Source: an uncultured Tabrizicola sp. (GTDB lineage Bacteria > Pseudomonadota > Alphaproteobacteria > Rhodobacterales > Rhodobacteraceae). From it: DNA of 8,536 bases. The position numbers and the translations under genes are program-made. The stretch covers positions 1 to 8,536 of the forward strand of contig CALLZQ010000446.1 of NCBI GenBank assembly GCA_937858255.1. The letters are read 5' to 3'. Numbering within the stretch: position 1 is the stretch's first letter; every line of letters begins with the position of its first letter. Positions 1-6,881 of this stretch are shown piece by piece. The notes under the pieces are model-generated. The model was not told where the DNA came from. It was given only the letters and a program-made list of their open reading frames with translations, and searched no databases.

Positions 1-945
1 CTTGAAACCCACCGGTTTGCCCTTCGAGAGCCGCCGCAGGTCGGCGATAAAGGTCATCATCTCCAGCGGTGTCGAAAAGGCCGAATGGCTGGCGGGCGAG
101 ACGCAATCAACCCCCATCGGCACGCCCCGCGCCTCGGCAATCTCGGGCGTGATCTTGGCCGCCGGCAGTACCCCGCCCTGCCCCGGCTTGGCCCCCTGAC
201 TGAGCTTGATCTCAATCATCTTGACCTGCGGATCGGCGGCATTTGCGGCAAATTTCTCAGGGTCGAACCGCCCCTGATCATCGCGGCAACCAAAATAGCC
301 GGTACCGATTTCCCAGATCAGATCGCCCCCGCCCTGCCGGTGATAGCGGCTGATCGCGCCCTCGCCCGTGTCATGGGCAAAGCCGCCGATCCGCGCGCCA
401 TTGTTCAGGGCCGAAATCGCATTGGCCGACAGCGCGCCAAAGCTCCTCGCCGAGATTTTGTAGATCGAGGCGGAATAGGGCGGGCTGCAATCCGGCCCGC
501 CGATCTGGATGCGAAAGTTGGTATCCTTGATCTTCTTGGGCTGGATCGAATGGGTCAGCCACTGGTAGCCGCCCGAATAGACCTTCATCTTGGTGCCAAA
601 GGGGCGCTTGTCCTCGACGTTCTTGGCGCGTTGATAGACGATGGCCCGGGCCTCACGCGAAAAGGGCACCTCTTCATCATCGGATTCGATCAGATATTGC
701 CGGATCTCTGGCCGGATCATTTCAAAGAAATAGCGGACATGGCCAAGGATCGGGTAATTGCGCAGCACCGCATGGCGGGTCTGGTTCAGATCCATCAGCC
801 CGACCAGCACCAGCGCGGCAAAGATCGCCACCAACAGCCAGAGCCAGATGCCCGACATCGCGCCAAAGGCCGCAAGGGCCAGCATCAACAACAGCCCCAG
901 GACCGAGCCGGCAAAAGTGGCATAGCGAAGCATGGTTGCGATCAT
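1..945 (-). CDS. FMN-binding glutamate synthase family protein, N-terminal part (runs off left edge)
   Basis: The 315 codons from ATG at 945 down to the window edge are open, with no stop. Residues 8-52 form two hydrophobic segments (about 8-30 and 33-51), so the protein is probably anchored in the inner membrane with its catalytic domain in the cytoplasm. The catalytic domain has hallmarks of the FMN-binding (GltB-type) glutamate synthase barrel: SFGALSANAISALNNGA at 168-184, DTGEGAIS at 192-199, and EIKLSQGAKPGQGG at 245-258. The family is usually about 500-550 residues, so roughly the last 40% is missing. The start is supported by GAGGG just upstream (minus strand, about 950-955). True GltB also has an N-terminal glutaminase domain, which is absent here. 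These stand-alone membrane versions are therefore not proven glutamate synthases, and their substrate is unclear. Family assignment is secure and the reaction is not. Confidence 0.92.
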   Translation of the reverse strand, partial: MIATMLRYATFAGSVLGLLLMLALAAFGAMSGIWLWLLVAIFAALVLVGLMDLNQTRHAVLRNYPILGHVRYFFEMIRPEIRQYLIESDDEEVPFSREARAIVYQRAKNVEDKRPFGTKMKVYSGGYQWLTHSIQPKKIKDTNFRIQIGGPDCSPPYSASIYKISARSFGALSANAISALNNGARIGGFAHDTGEGAISRYHRQGGGDLIWEIGTGYFGCRDDQGRFDPEKFAANAADPQVKMIEIKLSQGAKPGQGGVLPAAKITPEIAEARGVPMGVDCVSPASHSAFSTPLEMMTFIADLRRLSKGKPVGFK

Positions 946-1026
946 TCTGGTCCCTCAGCCATGGTTAACGGGTTTCAACCCATACACGATCCGCACAAGA
1001 ATTTCAGCCCCGATGACCCGCCGCGC

Positions 1027-1053
1027 CGGTCAGAGGCCGGCACAGGCTGACCG
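1027..1053. other. Inverted repeat between the LysR gene and the glutamate synthase-like gene
   Basis: CGGTCAG (1027-1033) and CTGACCG (1047-1053) can pair as a 7-bp stem around a 13-nt loop, and the loop contains part of a second small GC-rich repeat (GCCGG/CCGGC). It lies about 50 bp downstream of the LysR stop codon, reading on the minus strand. It could act as a transcription terminator or processing hairpin, but no T-run follows it, so this is only a possibility. Apart from this hairpin and the ribosome binding site of the downstream gene, I see nothing convincing in the 156-bp gap 946-1101. Confidence 0.3.
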
Positions 1054-1101
1054 CAATAGATTTCAGAACGGTATCCAATCGCCCCCATGTTAGCGCTGAA
1101 A

Positions 1102-2025
1102 TCACCGTGATTGCGGTTTTTCACCGCCCGGGACCGGCGCACACCCCTCGGCCTGCGACAAAAGCAGATCCCAGACTTCGGCGGCAGCGGGGGCCAGTCG
1201 CCGCCCCGGTGTCCGCAACAGCGACAGCGCCCGCGTGGCAGGCGGATCGGCGGGGCAGACAAAGCCCAAGCCCTCGCCCGCCTCGGACAGCGCCCGCGCC
1301 GGCAGGATCGTGGCCCCCAGCCCCTCACGCACCAAGGCCAGCAAGGTGGTGGTGTTGCGCGCCATCAGCCGCGCCTCGACCACCGCCCCCGCCACCACCG
1401 GATGCGGCACCAGCGCGGCCAAAGGGTTGGCGATCAGCGGCTCTGCTTTCAACAACTCCCAGCTTGCCGCCGCCCCATTCTGTAGCGCGCGCTCAATCGC
1501 ACCCCCCCGGCGAAAGGCGATGCCCAAAGCGTCGCGCAAGAGCAGCGGGCTGTCACGAGAGGTCGCCTCGCCCGCTGTGGCAAGGCCGATGTCGGCCTCA
1601 TCCCGCCGTACCATCCGCTCGACCGCCGCGCTGTCCAGATCCGAGATCTCGAACCGCAAGCCGGGATGGCGCCCGCGAAAGGCCGCGACCAGCCCCGGCA
1701 ACAGTGTCACCGCCGCCGAGGGCACCGCCGCGATCCGCACCGTTCCGGCTGCCGAGGCGGTCAACCTGGCAATCGCCTCGGCGCCACGGTCAAAGGCATC
1801 GGTGATCCGTACCGCCTCATCCAGCACCCTCTCGCCCAGCCGGGTCAGCCGGTTCTTGCGGTCGGTCTCAAACAGCGGCGCGCCCAGCCGTTCCTCTAAC
1901 TGTGCCAAGGTCATCGACAGGGCCGAGGGCGTGCGCCCCAGAACCGCCGCCGCCTCGGCCAGTGCCCCCTGTTCGGCCACGACCCGAAAGGTACGAAGCT
2001 GTTCGAGTTTCAGGTTTTGGTTCAT
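1102..2025 (-). CDS. LysR-family transcriptional regulator
   Basis: A 307-residue protein with standard LysR architecture. The N-terminal winged helix-turn-helix spans about residues 7-66 (LEQLRTFRVVAEQGALAEAA, then RTPSALSMTLAQLEERLG and PLFETDRKNRLTRLGERVL). A linker helix follows at about 67-90, then a periplasmic-binding-protein-like effector domain (about 95-295) that opens with GTVRIAAVPS. LysR proteins are usually 290-330 residues, so it is full length. The ATG at 2025 is preceded on the minus strand by AGGGA at about 8 nt spacing. The gene is divergent from the aldehyde dehydrogenase with 92 bp between start codons, the classic arrangement for a LysR protein that activates its neighbour and represses itself. 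The inverted repeats in that gap fit this, and one of them overlaps its own start codon. The inducer cannot be predicted. It is probably the substrate or an intermediate of the adjacent pathway. Confidence 0.93.
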   Translation of the reverse strand: MNQNLKLEQLRTFRVVAEQGALAEAAAVLGRTPSALSMTLAQLEERLGAPLFETDRKNRLTRLGERVLDEAVRITDAFDRGAEAIARLTASAAGTVRIAAVPSAAVTLLPGLVAAFRGRHPGLRFEISDLDSAAVERMVRRDEADIGLATAGEATSRDSPLLLRDALGIAFRRGGAIERALQNGAAASWELLKAEPLIANPLAALVPHPVVAGAVVEARLMARNTTTLLALVREGLGATILPARALSEAGEGLGFVCPADPPATRALSLLRTPGRRLAPAAAEVWDLLLSQAEGCAPVPGGEKPQSR

Positions 2026-2041
2026 TTCAATTTCCCTGAAA
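2025..2041. promoter_or_regulatory. Candidate LysR operator 1 (TTTCA-N7-TGAAA)
   Basis: A perfect 5-bp inverted repeat with a 7-nt spacer. It overlaps the first base of the LysR start codon and that gene's ribosome binding site. Binding here would suit autorepression. Its inner half-sites TTCA/TGAA match those of the second repeat 30 bp away. Identification as an operator is inference. Confidence 0.45.
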
Positions 2042-2052
2042 CAAGGTTCACC

Positions 2053-2072
2053 AATTCAAGATTGCCTGAATT
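2053..2072. promoter_or_regulatory. Candidate LysR operator 2 (AATTCA-N8-TGAATT)
   Basis: A perfect 6-bp inverted repeat with an 8-nt spacer, 46 bp upstream of the aldehyde dehydrogenase start. Its centre is about 29-30 bp (close to three helical turns) from the centre of the first repeat, and another TTCA half-site lies between them at 2047-2050. Multiple phased sites of dyad symmetry in a divergent intergenic region are typical of LysR recognition and activation sites. No clear -35/-10 pair is visible in this gap. Confidence 0.5.
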
Positions 2073-2117
2073 CGCATAGCCGGTAAAGCTGCGACATCGA
2101 CAGAAGGAACGGCAGGC

Positions 2118-3560
2118 ATGGCAGCGGAACGGGCGCTTTATATCGCGGGCGAGTGGCACAGCGGCACGGCAGAGATCGAGAACCGCAACCCCTCGGACCC
2201 GGCTGATCTGATCGGATGTTATGCCCAGGGCGCCGCTGATCAGCTTGACCGCGCCATCGCCGCCGCGCGTGAGGCCCAGCCCCTGTGGCAACGCGCCGGC
2301 ATTCAGCGCCGCCATGATGCACTGATGGCGATTGGCAGCGAACTGATGGCCCGGGCCGAGGAAATCGGCCGCCTGTTGTCGCGCGAAGAGGGCAAGCCAT
2401 TGGCCGAGGGGCGGGGCGAGGTCTATCGCGCCGGGCAGTTCTTTACCTGGTTCGCCGCCGAGGCGCTGCGCAATCAGGGTGATCAGGCGGAAAGTGTCCG
2501 CCCGGGGGTCGAGATCGACGTGCGGCGCGAACCTTTGGGCGTGGTGGCGATCATCACGCCATGGAATTTCCCGGTGGCAACGCCTGCGTGGAAAATCGCC
2601 CCCGCCCTTGCCTATGGCAATGCGGTGGTATGGAAGCCCGCCAACCTGACCCCGGGCAGCGCACTGGCCTTGGCCGAGATCATCGCCCGACAGAACCTGC
2701 CACCCGGCACCTTTAACATGGTGCTGGGTTCGGGCCGTGACATCGGCCAGCGGCTGATCGAGGCGCCGGGGATCGACGGCATCAGCTTTACCGGCTCGGT
2801 CGAGGTGGGGCGGCAGATCGCGGCGGCGGCCGCGCCCCGGATGATCAAGCTGCAAATGGAAATGGGGTCCAAGAACCCCATGCTGATCATGGAGGATTGT
2901 GACCTCGATCTGGCGGTGACCCATGCTTGCGGCGCGGCCTTTGGCGGCACGGGTCAGAAATGCACCGCCGCCAGCCGGCTGATCGTGCATGAGAAGGTGT
3001 ATGACGCCTTTGCCGAACGGCTGGTGCGGGCGGCAGAGGCGCTGCGCGTGGGCCCCGCCTTGGCCGAGGGCACCGAGATCGGCCCCGTGGTCAGCGCCGG
3101 GCAACTGGCACAAAACCTGCGCTGGCTGGAGGTTGGCCGGGCCGAGGGGGCCGAGTTGCTGTGCGGCGGCGATACTTTTGGCCCCGGGCATTTCATGCGG
3201 CCCGCCATTCTTGGCGGTACCCGCAATGACATGCGCGTCAATCGCGAAGAGATGTTTGCCCCCATCACCTGCCTGCAACGCGCCGACGGTTACGAAGAGG
3301 CACTCGCCCTGCCCAATGACAGAGAATTCGGTCTGACCGCCGGGATCATGACGCAAAACCTTGCCCGCGCCAGCCATTTCCGTGCCCATATGCGGGCGGG
3401 CTGTGTGATGGTGAACCTGCCGACGGCGGGTACTGACTACCATGTGCCCTTTGGCGGGCGCGGCGCCTCTTCCTTTGGGCCGCGCGAACAGGGGCGCTAT
3501 GCGGCCGAATTCTTTACCACGGTCAAGACGGCCTATGTCTGGGCGGGTGCGCCGGCATGA
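2118..3560 (+). CDS. NAD(P)-dependent aldehyde dehydrogenase, 2-oxoglutarate-semialdehyde dehydrogenase-like
   Basis: A full-length 480-residue ALDH-superfamily enzyme that oxidises an aldehyde to a carboxylate in the cytoplasm. Catalytic residues are all recognisable: Asn150 in ITPWNFPV, Lys173 in VWKPA, the general base Glu248 in MEMGSKNP, nucleophile Cys282 in GGTGQKCTAASR, and Glu378-x-Phe380 in REEMFAP. The oxyanion/catalytic set is intact, although the usual ELGGK is EMGSK here. The signature TPAWKIAPALAYGN and the C-terminal PFGGRGASS..REQG..A.EFFT.VKT recall the YcbD/GucD type of 2-oxoglutarate (2,5-dioxopentanoate) semialdehyde dehydrogenase, used for sugar acids or hydroxyproline. 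Succinate semialdehyde is an alternative substrate. This assignment rests on remembered family sequences. AGAAGGA at 2102-2108 supports the ATG at 2118. It is the first gene of the plus-strand unit and overlaps the next gene by an ATGA. Confidence 0.9.
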   Translation: MAAERALYIAGEWHSGTAEIENRNPSDPADLIGCYAQGAADQLDRAIAAAREAQPLWQRAGIQRRHDALMAIGSELMARAEEIGRLLSREEGKPLAEGRGEVYRAGQFFTWFAAEALRNQGDQAESVRPGVEIDVRREPLGVVAIITPWNFPVATPAWKIAPALAYGNAVVWKPANLTPGSALALAEIIARQNLPPGTFNMVLGSGRDIGQRLIEAPGIDGISFTGSVEVGRQIAAAAAPRMIKLQMEMGSKNPMLIMEDCDLDLAVTHACGAAFGGTGQKCTAASRLIVHEKVYDAFAERLVRAAEALRVGPALAEGTEIGPVVSAGQLAQNLRWLEVGRAEGAELLCGGDTFGPGHFMRPAILGGTRNDMRVNREEMFAPITCLQRADGYEEALALPNDREFGLTAGIMTQNLARASHFRAHMRAGCVMVNLPTAGTDYHVPFGGRGASSFGPREQGRYAAEFFTTVKTAYVWAGAPA

Positions 3561-4552
3561 CCCCGCGGATCGACGGCCTGCAATATGCCAACTGGTCCGA
3601 GCGGATCTTTCGCCAGATGCGCGAGGCCGGCATGGACGCGGTGCATGTCACCATCACCTATCACGAGACCTTTCGTGAAACCGTGCAGGTGATCGAGCGC
3701 TGGAACCGGTATTTTGAGCGGCATGGCGATCTGATCATGCAGGGCTTCACCGCCGATTGCGTCGCGCGCGCCCGCGACAGCGGCCGGACGGCGATCTTTT
3801 TTGGGTCACAAAACCCCTCTTGCATCGAGGATGACATCGGGCTGGTCGAGGTCCTCTATCGCCTTGGCCTGCGGTTCATGCAGCTCAGCTATAACAACCA
3901 GTCACTCTTGGCCTCGGGCTGCTATGAGGATGAGGATACCTGTCTGACGCGCATGGGCCGGGCCGTGGTGGCCGAGATGAACCGCCTCGGCCTCGTTGTG
4001 GACATGAGCCATTCGGGTGAGCGGTCCACCCGTGCGGCGATCGAGCATTCGAGCCGCCCGATTGCGATCACCCATGCCAACCTCTCTTCTTGGCACCCGG
4101 CGCTGCGGAACAAATCCGATGACCTTTTGCGGTTGTTGGGGCAGTCTGGCGGGATGCTGGGCCTGTCGCTTTATCCCCACCACCTGCGTGGCGGCGGGGC
4201 CTGCACGCTGGAGGATTTTTGCCAGATGGCGGCACGGGCCGCCGAACTGATGGGGGCAGATCACATCGGCATCGGCAGCGATCTGTGTCAGGATCAGCCG
4301 GACAGCGTGGTGGAATGGATGCGGACCGGGCGGTGGACCAAAGCGGTGGATTATGGCGAGGGCAGCGCCAGTGCCCCCGGCTTCCCCCCCATGCCCGGCT
4401 GGTTTCAGGATAACCGCGATTTTCCGGGGCTGGCCGGGGGGCTGCGGCAGGCAGGCTTTTCCGAGGCCGAGGTGGCGGGGATCATGGGTGGCAATTGGCT
4501 GCGCTTCTTTGCCTCCAGCTTTGGCCCTGCGGCACCGGCGTGGCTGCCATGA
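3557..4552 (+). CDS. Peptidase M19 (membrane/renal dipeptidase) family protein with altered metal site
   Basis: A 331-residue protein of the amidohydrolase-fold M19 dipeptidase family. Recognisable landmarks are IDG at 5-7, the FGSQNPSCIED segment at 82-92, DMSHSGERST at 149-158 (His152), ITHANLSSWHPALRNKSDD at 171-189 (His173, Arg184-Asn185), GIGSD at 238-242 (Asp242), and the C-terminal IMGGNWLRFF at 309-318. The usual N-terminal zinc ligands (His-x-Asp following the IDG-like turn) are replaced by Leu8-Gln-Tyr10, and the bridging Glu is Gln85, while both later histidines remain. The protein therefore probably does not have a classical two-zinc dipeptidase site. I recall a similar divergent M19 clade next to methylated-amine (dimethylglycine) catabolic genes in Pseudomonas. 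There is no signal peptide, so it is likely cytoplasmic. Translation is coupled to both neighbours through ATGA overlaps (3557-3560 and 4549-4552). It may be an unusual amidase/hydrolase of the pathway. Confidence 0.88.
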   Translation: MTPRIDGLQYANWSERIFRQMREAGMDAVHVTITYHETFRETVQVIERWNRYFERHGDLIMQGFTADCVARARDSGRTAIFFGSQNPSCIEDDIGLVEVLYRLGLRFMQLSYNNQSLLASGCYEDEDTCLTRMGRAVVAEMNRLGLVVDMSHSGERSTRAAIEHSSRPIAITHANLSSWHPALRNKSDDLLRLLGQSGGMLGLSLYPHHLRGGGACTLEDFCQMAARAAELMGADHIGIGSDLCQDQPDSVVEWMRTGRWTKAVDYGEGSASAPGFPPMPGWFQDNRDFPGLAGGLRQAGFSEAEVAGIMGGNWLRFFASSFGPAAPAWLP

Positions 4553-5466
4553 CCGCCCCCCGCCCAGCCGAAGAGGTGATGCGTCTGGCGCGGATGGGGG
4601 CGGCCCATCCCACACGACTGAGCTTTCTGCGCGTCCTGCTGCGCCGCGTGCAGGCCGAGGGCTGGCAGTTCGACCGCCCCCTCTGGCAGATCGACGCGAA
4701 AGGCGTGGGCCGGGCGATCTATCGCGCGCAGGGGCCAGAGCGCAGCTATTGCCTGGTGGCCTTTGCCCATGATCTGCCCGATGACATGCGGTCGGACCGG
4801 GTGATTGCGACGGCCTGGGATGCGACCTTTGCCCTGACCGACGGCCTGCCGGATGCGGCATTGCTGGAGGATCTGGCGGCCAATGTGCCCCTGCAAGAGG
4901 CCGGGCGCGTCGGTCCGCAGGTTCTGACCCTGTCACGGGCCAATCGCTCAGTCCGGCTGTTCGATCATGTGGTCGATTGCCTGTCGCGGGGCACCCGGCC
5001 GGCCCCGGGCCGCCGGGCGGTGTGGGGCTATCTGATGCGCACCACCGCCGTTTATGGTTCGGGCAAGTTCGGCGCCGCCGACCGGCAGGACATCGCCGCC
5101 CGCCCCGAACTGACCGCGCCGTTTCAGGCCGAGATGCTGACGGTCTGGCTGATCCGGCAATTCACCGTCGATATCGCCGAGCATCTGGCTCGGACGCGGG
5201 GCGGGCCACGGGCTGTATGCCTCGATCCGGCCTTGCGGCAGCGGCTGGGGGTGGGCAATGCCACCGGCCTTGGCATGGCACCGTTTCTGATCCGCCACCC
5301 CCGGCTGTTGAACAACTGGATGGCCGCGCGGCGGCACTTGCCCGGGTGCGCGGCCTGTCCGATGCCCGGCCCGAGGCCATCGCGGCGCTGCGCGCGGCCC
5401 TGCAAGAGGCCCGCGCCACTGCCCGCGACTGGCCCCGCCATCACCCCTTGCAATCGGCCCGGCTGA
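4549..5466 (+). CDS. 5' portion of the frameshifted unknown gene as it stands
   Basis: As written, the ribosome would make a 305-residue product from ATG 4549. The first 258 residues belong to the unknown protein. The last 47 or so are out of frame (many Arg, Pro and Cys, such as PGCAACPMPGPRPSRRCARP) and should be disregarded. An upstream in-frame start at 4495 lies inside the dipeptidase gene and is less likely than the ATG coupled to its stop codon. The N-terminal segment is rich in Arg and hydrophobic residues and has no known motif. Confidence 0.6.
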   Translation: MTAPRPAEEVMRLARMGAAHPTRLSFLRVLLRRVQAEGWQFDRPLWQIDAKGVGRAIYRAQGPERSYCLVAFAHDLPDDMRSDRVIATAWDATFALTDGLPDAALLEDLAANVPLQEAGRVGPQVLTLSRANRSVRLFDHVVDCLSRGTRPAPGRRAVWGYLMRTTAVYGSGKFGAADRQDIAARPELTAPFQAEMLTVWLIRQFTVDIAEHLARTRGGPRAVCLDPALRQRLGVGNATGLGMAPFLIRHPRLLNNWMAARRHLPGCAACPMPGPRPSRRCARPCKRPAPLPATGPAITPCNRPG

Positions 5467-6881
5467 CCGGGTTGACCCAGGACCTGACCCGGCTGTCGCG
5501 CCACCTGCGCCATTTTCCCGGACGCCGCCCCCTGCCTTGGGACCGGCTGTGGCGTTGGGGCGCGCAGCGGCTGGGGCTGGAGGGGCAAGAGGCCTTGGCC
5601 GCGCTGATGCTGGAACCCCATGGCGATCTGATCGACGATCTCTCCCCGGGGATGAGCGCGGATGAAGCCACCGCCTTTCGGATCGACGGGGCCATGCCGT
5701 TGGCAGAAATGGCCGCGCGGCTTGGTCGCCGCTATGGCTGGGCACGGGCCTATGACTTTGCCGAGGCGGGGGAAAACGCCCGCTTCTGGTATGTGTCGCG
5801 GGAAAAGCTGGAACCCCGCATCGGCGAGCGCGCCCGGGATGAGGGCGCCGCCCGGGAACAGCCGCTGGACATCGCCCGGCAGGTTCAGGCGCTGCACCGG
5901 GCCATGGCAGCGGCGGATCCTGCCCTGCCGCTGGCCCATCTGCTGCGCGACCGGCCCGATCTGCGGATGATCGCCCGCCGGGTGCAGGGCGCGGCCGATC
6001 TGCCCTATGGCGAGGTGCAGGACAATCTCTTGGCCGCCGATGTGCTGCCCATTGACCTGATGCGCTGCAAACTGGCCTTCTTTGGCGCCAGCCAGTTCGA
6101 CCCGAAATCCGATAAATGGGTGCGGATCTCGCTGTTTCGCGGTGCGCCTTTCCCGCTGTCACAGGCGCCGGGCGAGGCGGTGGCGGCAGTGGCGGCCCCG
6201 CCCCGGCAGGCGGCGCCGGTGCGGCTGTCGCGCGGCGAGACCGAGGCGCTGACACTCAAGGCCGCGCGGGGGGCCGGACGCAGTTGGGGCATCGCCGAAG
6301 AGGCGGCAATGGCCCTTGGCCAGTTCTGTGGCTGGGGGCTTGATGCCGCGCCGGCGCTGGTCGCGCTCTTGCAGCAGACCGCCGGCGCGGCCGAGGCCGG
6401 CCTCTCCCCCCTTGTCGGGGCGGCGGGCTGGCGGGCGCTGGCGGACGGGCCGCTCTGCCCGATCCTGACCGGGGCCATGTTGTCGGATTTCGCAGCCCTG
6501 CCAGAGGGGGTGATACCCCTTGGCCATCTGCGCCTGCCGCTGCTGCACCAGCCCGGCCTGCTGCTGCCGTTTCTGGCCGCCATCGCCCGGGACAGGGGGC
6601 TCGGGATCACCCTGACGGCCGGCGGGCTCGATCTGTACCTGCCGCCCGGCGCCCCGCCCGAGGGGCCGGCAGAGGCATTGCTGCGCTGCCCCGTGGCCGA
6701 GGCCGAGATCCGCCTCTCCGCGCCCGGCGCGGCCAGCCGCCCCGTCACTGCGCCGCCCCCGCGCCCCGCGATCCGGACGGCGGATCTGGCCGCGCTTGAG
6801 GCGCTGGCCCTGCAAACGGCGGTGCCGCCCTCGGACCGTTCTCGCCGGGATGCCGGTGCCGAAGGCGGCGACAACGACTGA
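5346..6881 (+). CDS. 3' portion of the frameshifted gene: unknown domain plus DUF3726 domain
   Basis: The frame is open far upstream (to 4977), but before about 5331 it only shadows the other frame. GTG at 5346 is the first possible start beyond the shift, and no good ribosome binding site is visible. The first 270 or so residues continue the unknown protein (MPLAEMAARLGRRYGWARAY, then FWYVSREKLEP, then LPIDLMRCKLAFFGASQFD). The last 220 residues look like DUF3726, opening with LSRGETEALTLKAARGAG, then WGIAEEAAMAL, and ending in a segment with ALEALALQT and a terminal GDND. The biochemical function of DUF3726 is not known to me. Confidence 0.6.
   Translation: MRGLSDARPEAIAALRAALQEARATARDWPRHHPLQSARLTGLTQDLTRLSRHLRHFPGRRPLPWDRLWRWGAQRLGLEGQEALAALMLEPHGDLIDDLSPGMSADEATAFRIDGAMPLAEMAARLGRRYGWARAYDFAEAGENARFWYVSREKLEPRIGERARDEGAAREQPLDIARQVQALHRAMAAADPALPLAHLLRDRPDLRMIARRVQGAADLPYGEVQDNLLAADVLPIDLMRCKLAFFGASQFDPKSDKWVRISLFRGAPFPLSQAPGEAVAAVAAPPRQAAPVRLSRGETEALTLKAARGAGRSWGIAEEAAMALGQFCGWGLDAAPALVALLQQTAGAAEAGLSPLVGAAGWRALADGPLCPILTGAMLSDFAALPEGVIPLGHLRLPLLHQPGLLLPFLAAIARDRGLGITLTAGGLDLYLPPGAPPEGPAEALLRCPVAEAEIRLSAPGAASRPVTAPPPRPAIRTADLAALEALALQTAVPPSDRSRRDAGAEGGDND
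6219..6881 (+). other. DUF3726-like domain (possibly an independent translation start at GTG 6219)
   Basis: The 220 residues from Val at 6219 to the stop correspond in length and in opening motif (LSRGETEALTLKAARGAG, then WGIAEEA) to what I recall as stand-alone DUF3726 proteins. A GTG codon sits exactly at the boundary, with GGCAGG about 8 nt upstream. The preceding 20 or so codons form an Ala/Pro-rich linker, and there is no stop codon before the boundary in this frame. It could be a genuine fusion, or a gene with an internal start whose upstream neighbour lost its stop. The family call is from memory of its signature. Confidence 0.6.

Larger units (their letters stand above)
4549..6881 (+). 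pseudogene. Large protein of unknown function fused to a C-terminal DUF3726 domain; apparent frameshift near 5320-5345
   Basis: Read as one gene with one base restored, this encodes about 777 residues. The 5' frame starts with ATG at 4549, overlapping the dipeptidase stop, and gives 258 credible residues to NNWM. That frame then turns into Cys/Pro/Arg-rich nonsense and stops at 5466. The downstream frame (one base back) gives a coherent protein from about 5331 (AALARVRGLSDARPEA) to the stop at 6881. A lost G/C in the GC-rich run at 5325-5335 explains this simply. Residues 1 to about 540 match no family I can name. Conserved-looking stretches are WGYLMRTTAVYGSGKFGAADR (159-179), VGNATGLGMAPFLIRHPRLL (235-254), and the later FWYVSREKLEPRIG and FGASQFDPKSDKWVR. 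An Ala/Pro-rich linker follows, then about 220 residues resembling DUF3726. The protein is apparently soluble, with no signal peptide or membrane segment. It may be a real pseudogene, a sequencing error or, less likely, programmed frameshifting. Confidence 0.75.

Noticed and set aside
85..1050. A 321-codon plus-strand open frame opposite the glutamate synthase-like gene
   Set aside because: The minus strand carries clear FMN-binding glutamate synthase motifs through this stretch, while the plus-strand translation has no recognisable domain.
1101..1127. Small inverted repeats (GCGGT/ACCGC and ATCACCGTGAT) at the end of the LysR gene as a terminator
   Set aside because: They have short 5-bp stems, lie mostly inside the coding sequence, and have no T-run in the direction of transcription.
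1235..2086. A 283-codon plus-strand frame opposite the LysR gene
   Set aside because: It is antisense to a complete LysR helix-turn-helix and effector domain. The product is Ser/Ala/Arg-rich and low in complexity.
2022..3443. A 473-codon open frame on the minus strand opposite the aldehyde dehydrogenase
   Set aside because: It lies entirely antisense to a gene with a complete ALDH active site. The translation is His/Gly/Gln/Ala-rich without any domain signature, as expected for the antisense of GC-rich DNA.
5320..5345. Programmed ribosomal frameshifting in the unknown gene
   Set aside because: No canonical slippery heptamer or clear downstream pseudoknot is visible. A simple missing base in a GC-rich run is the more economical reading, though recoding is not excluded.
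4948..6255. A 435-codon minus-strand open frame opposite the unknown gene, plus other long antisense frames at 5124-5939, 6005-6937 and 6159-6914
   Set aside because: Their composition is Arg/Pro/Ala/Gly-rich with no motifs, and they mirror the coding strand's third-position GC bias.
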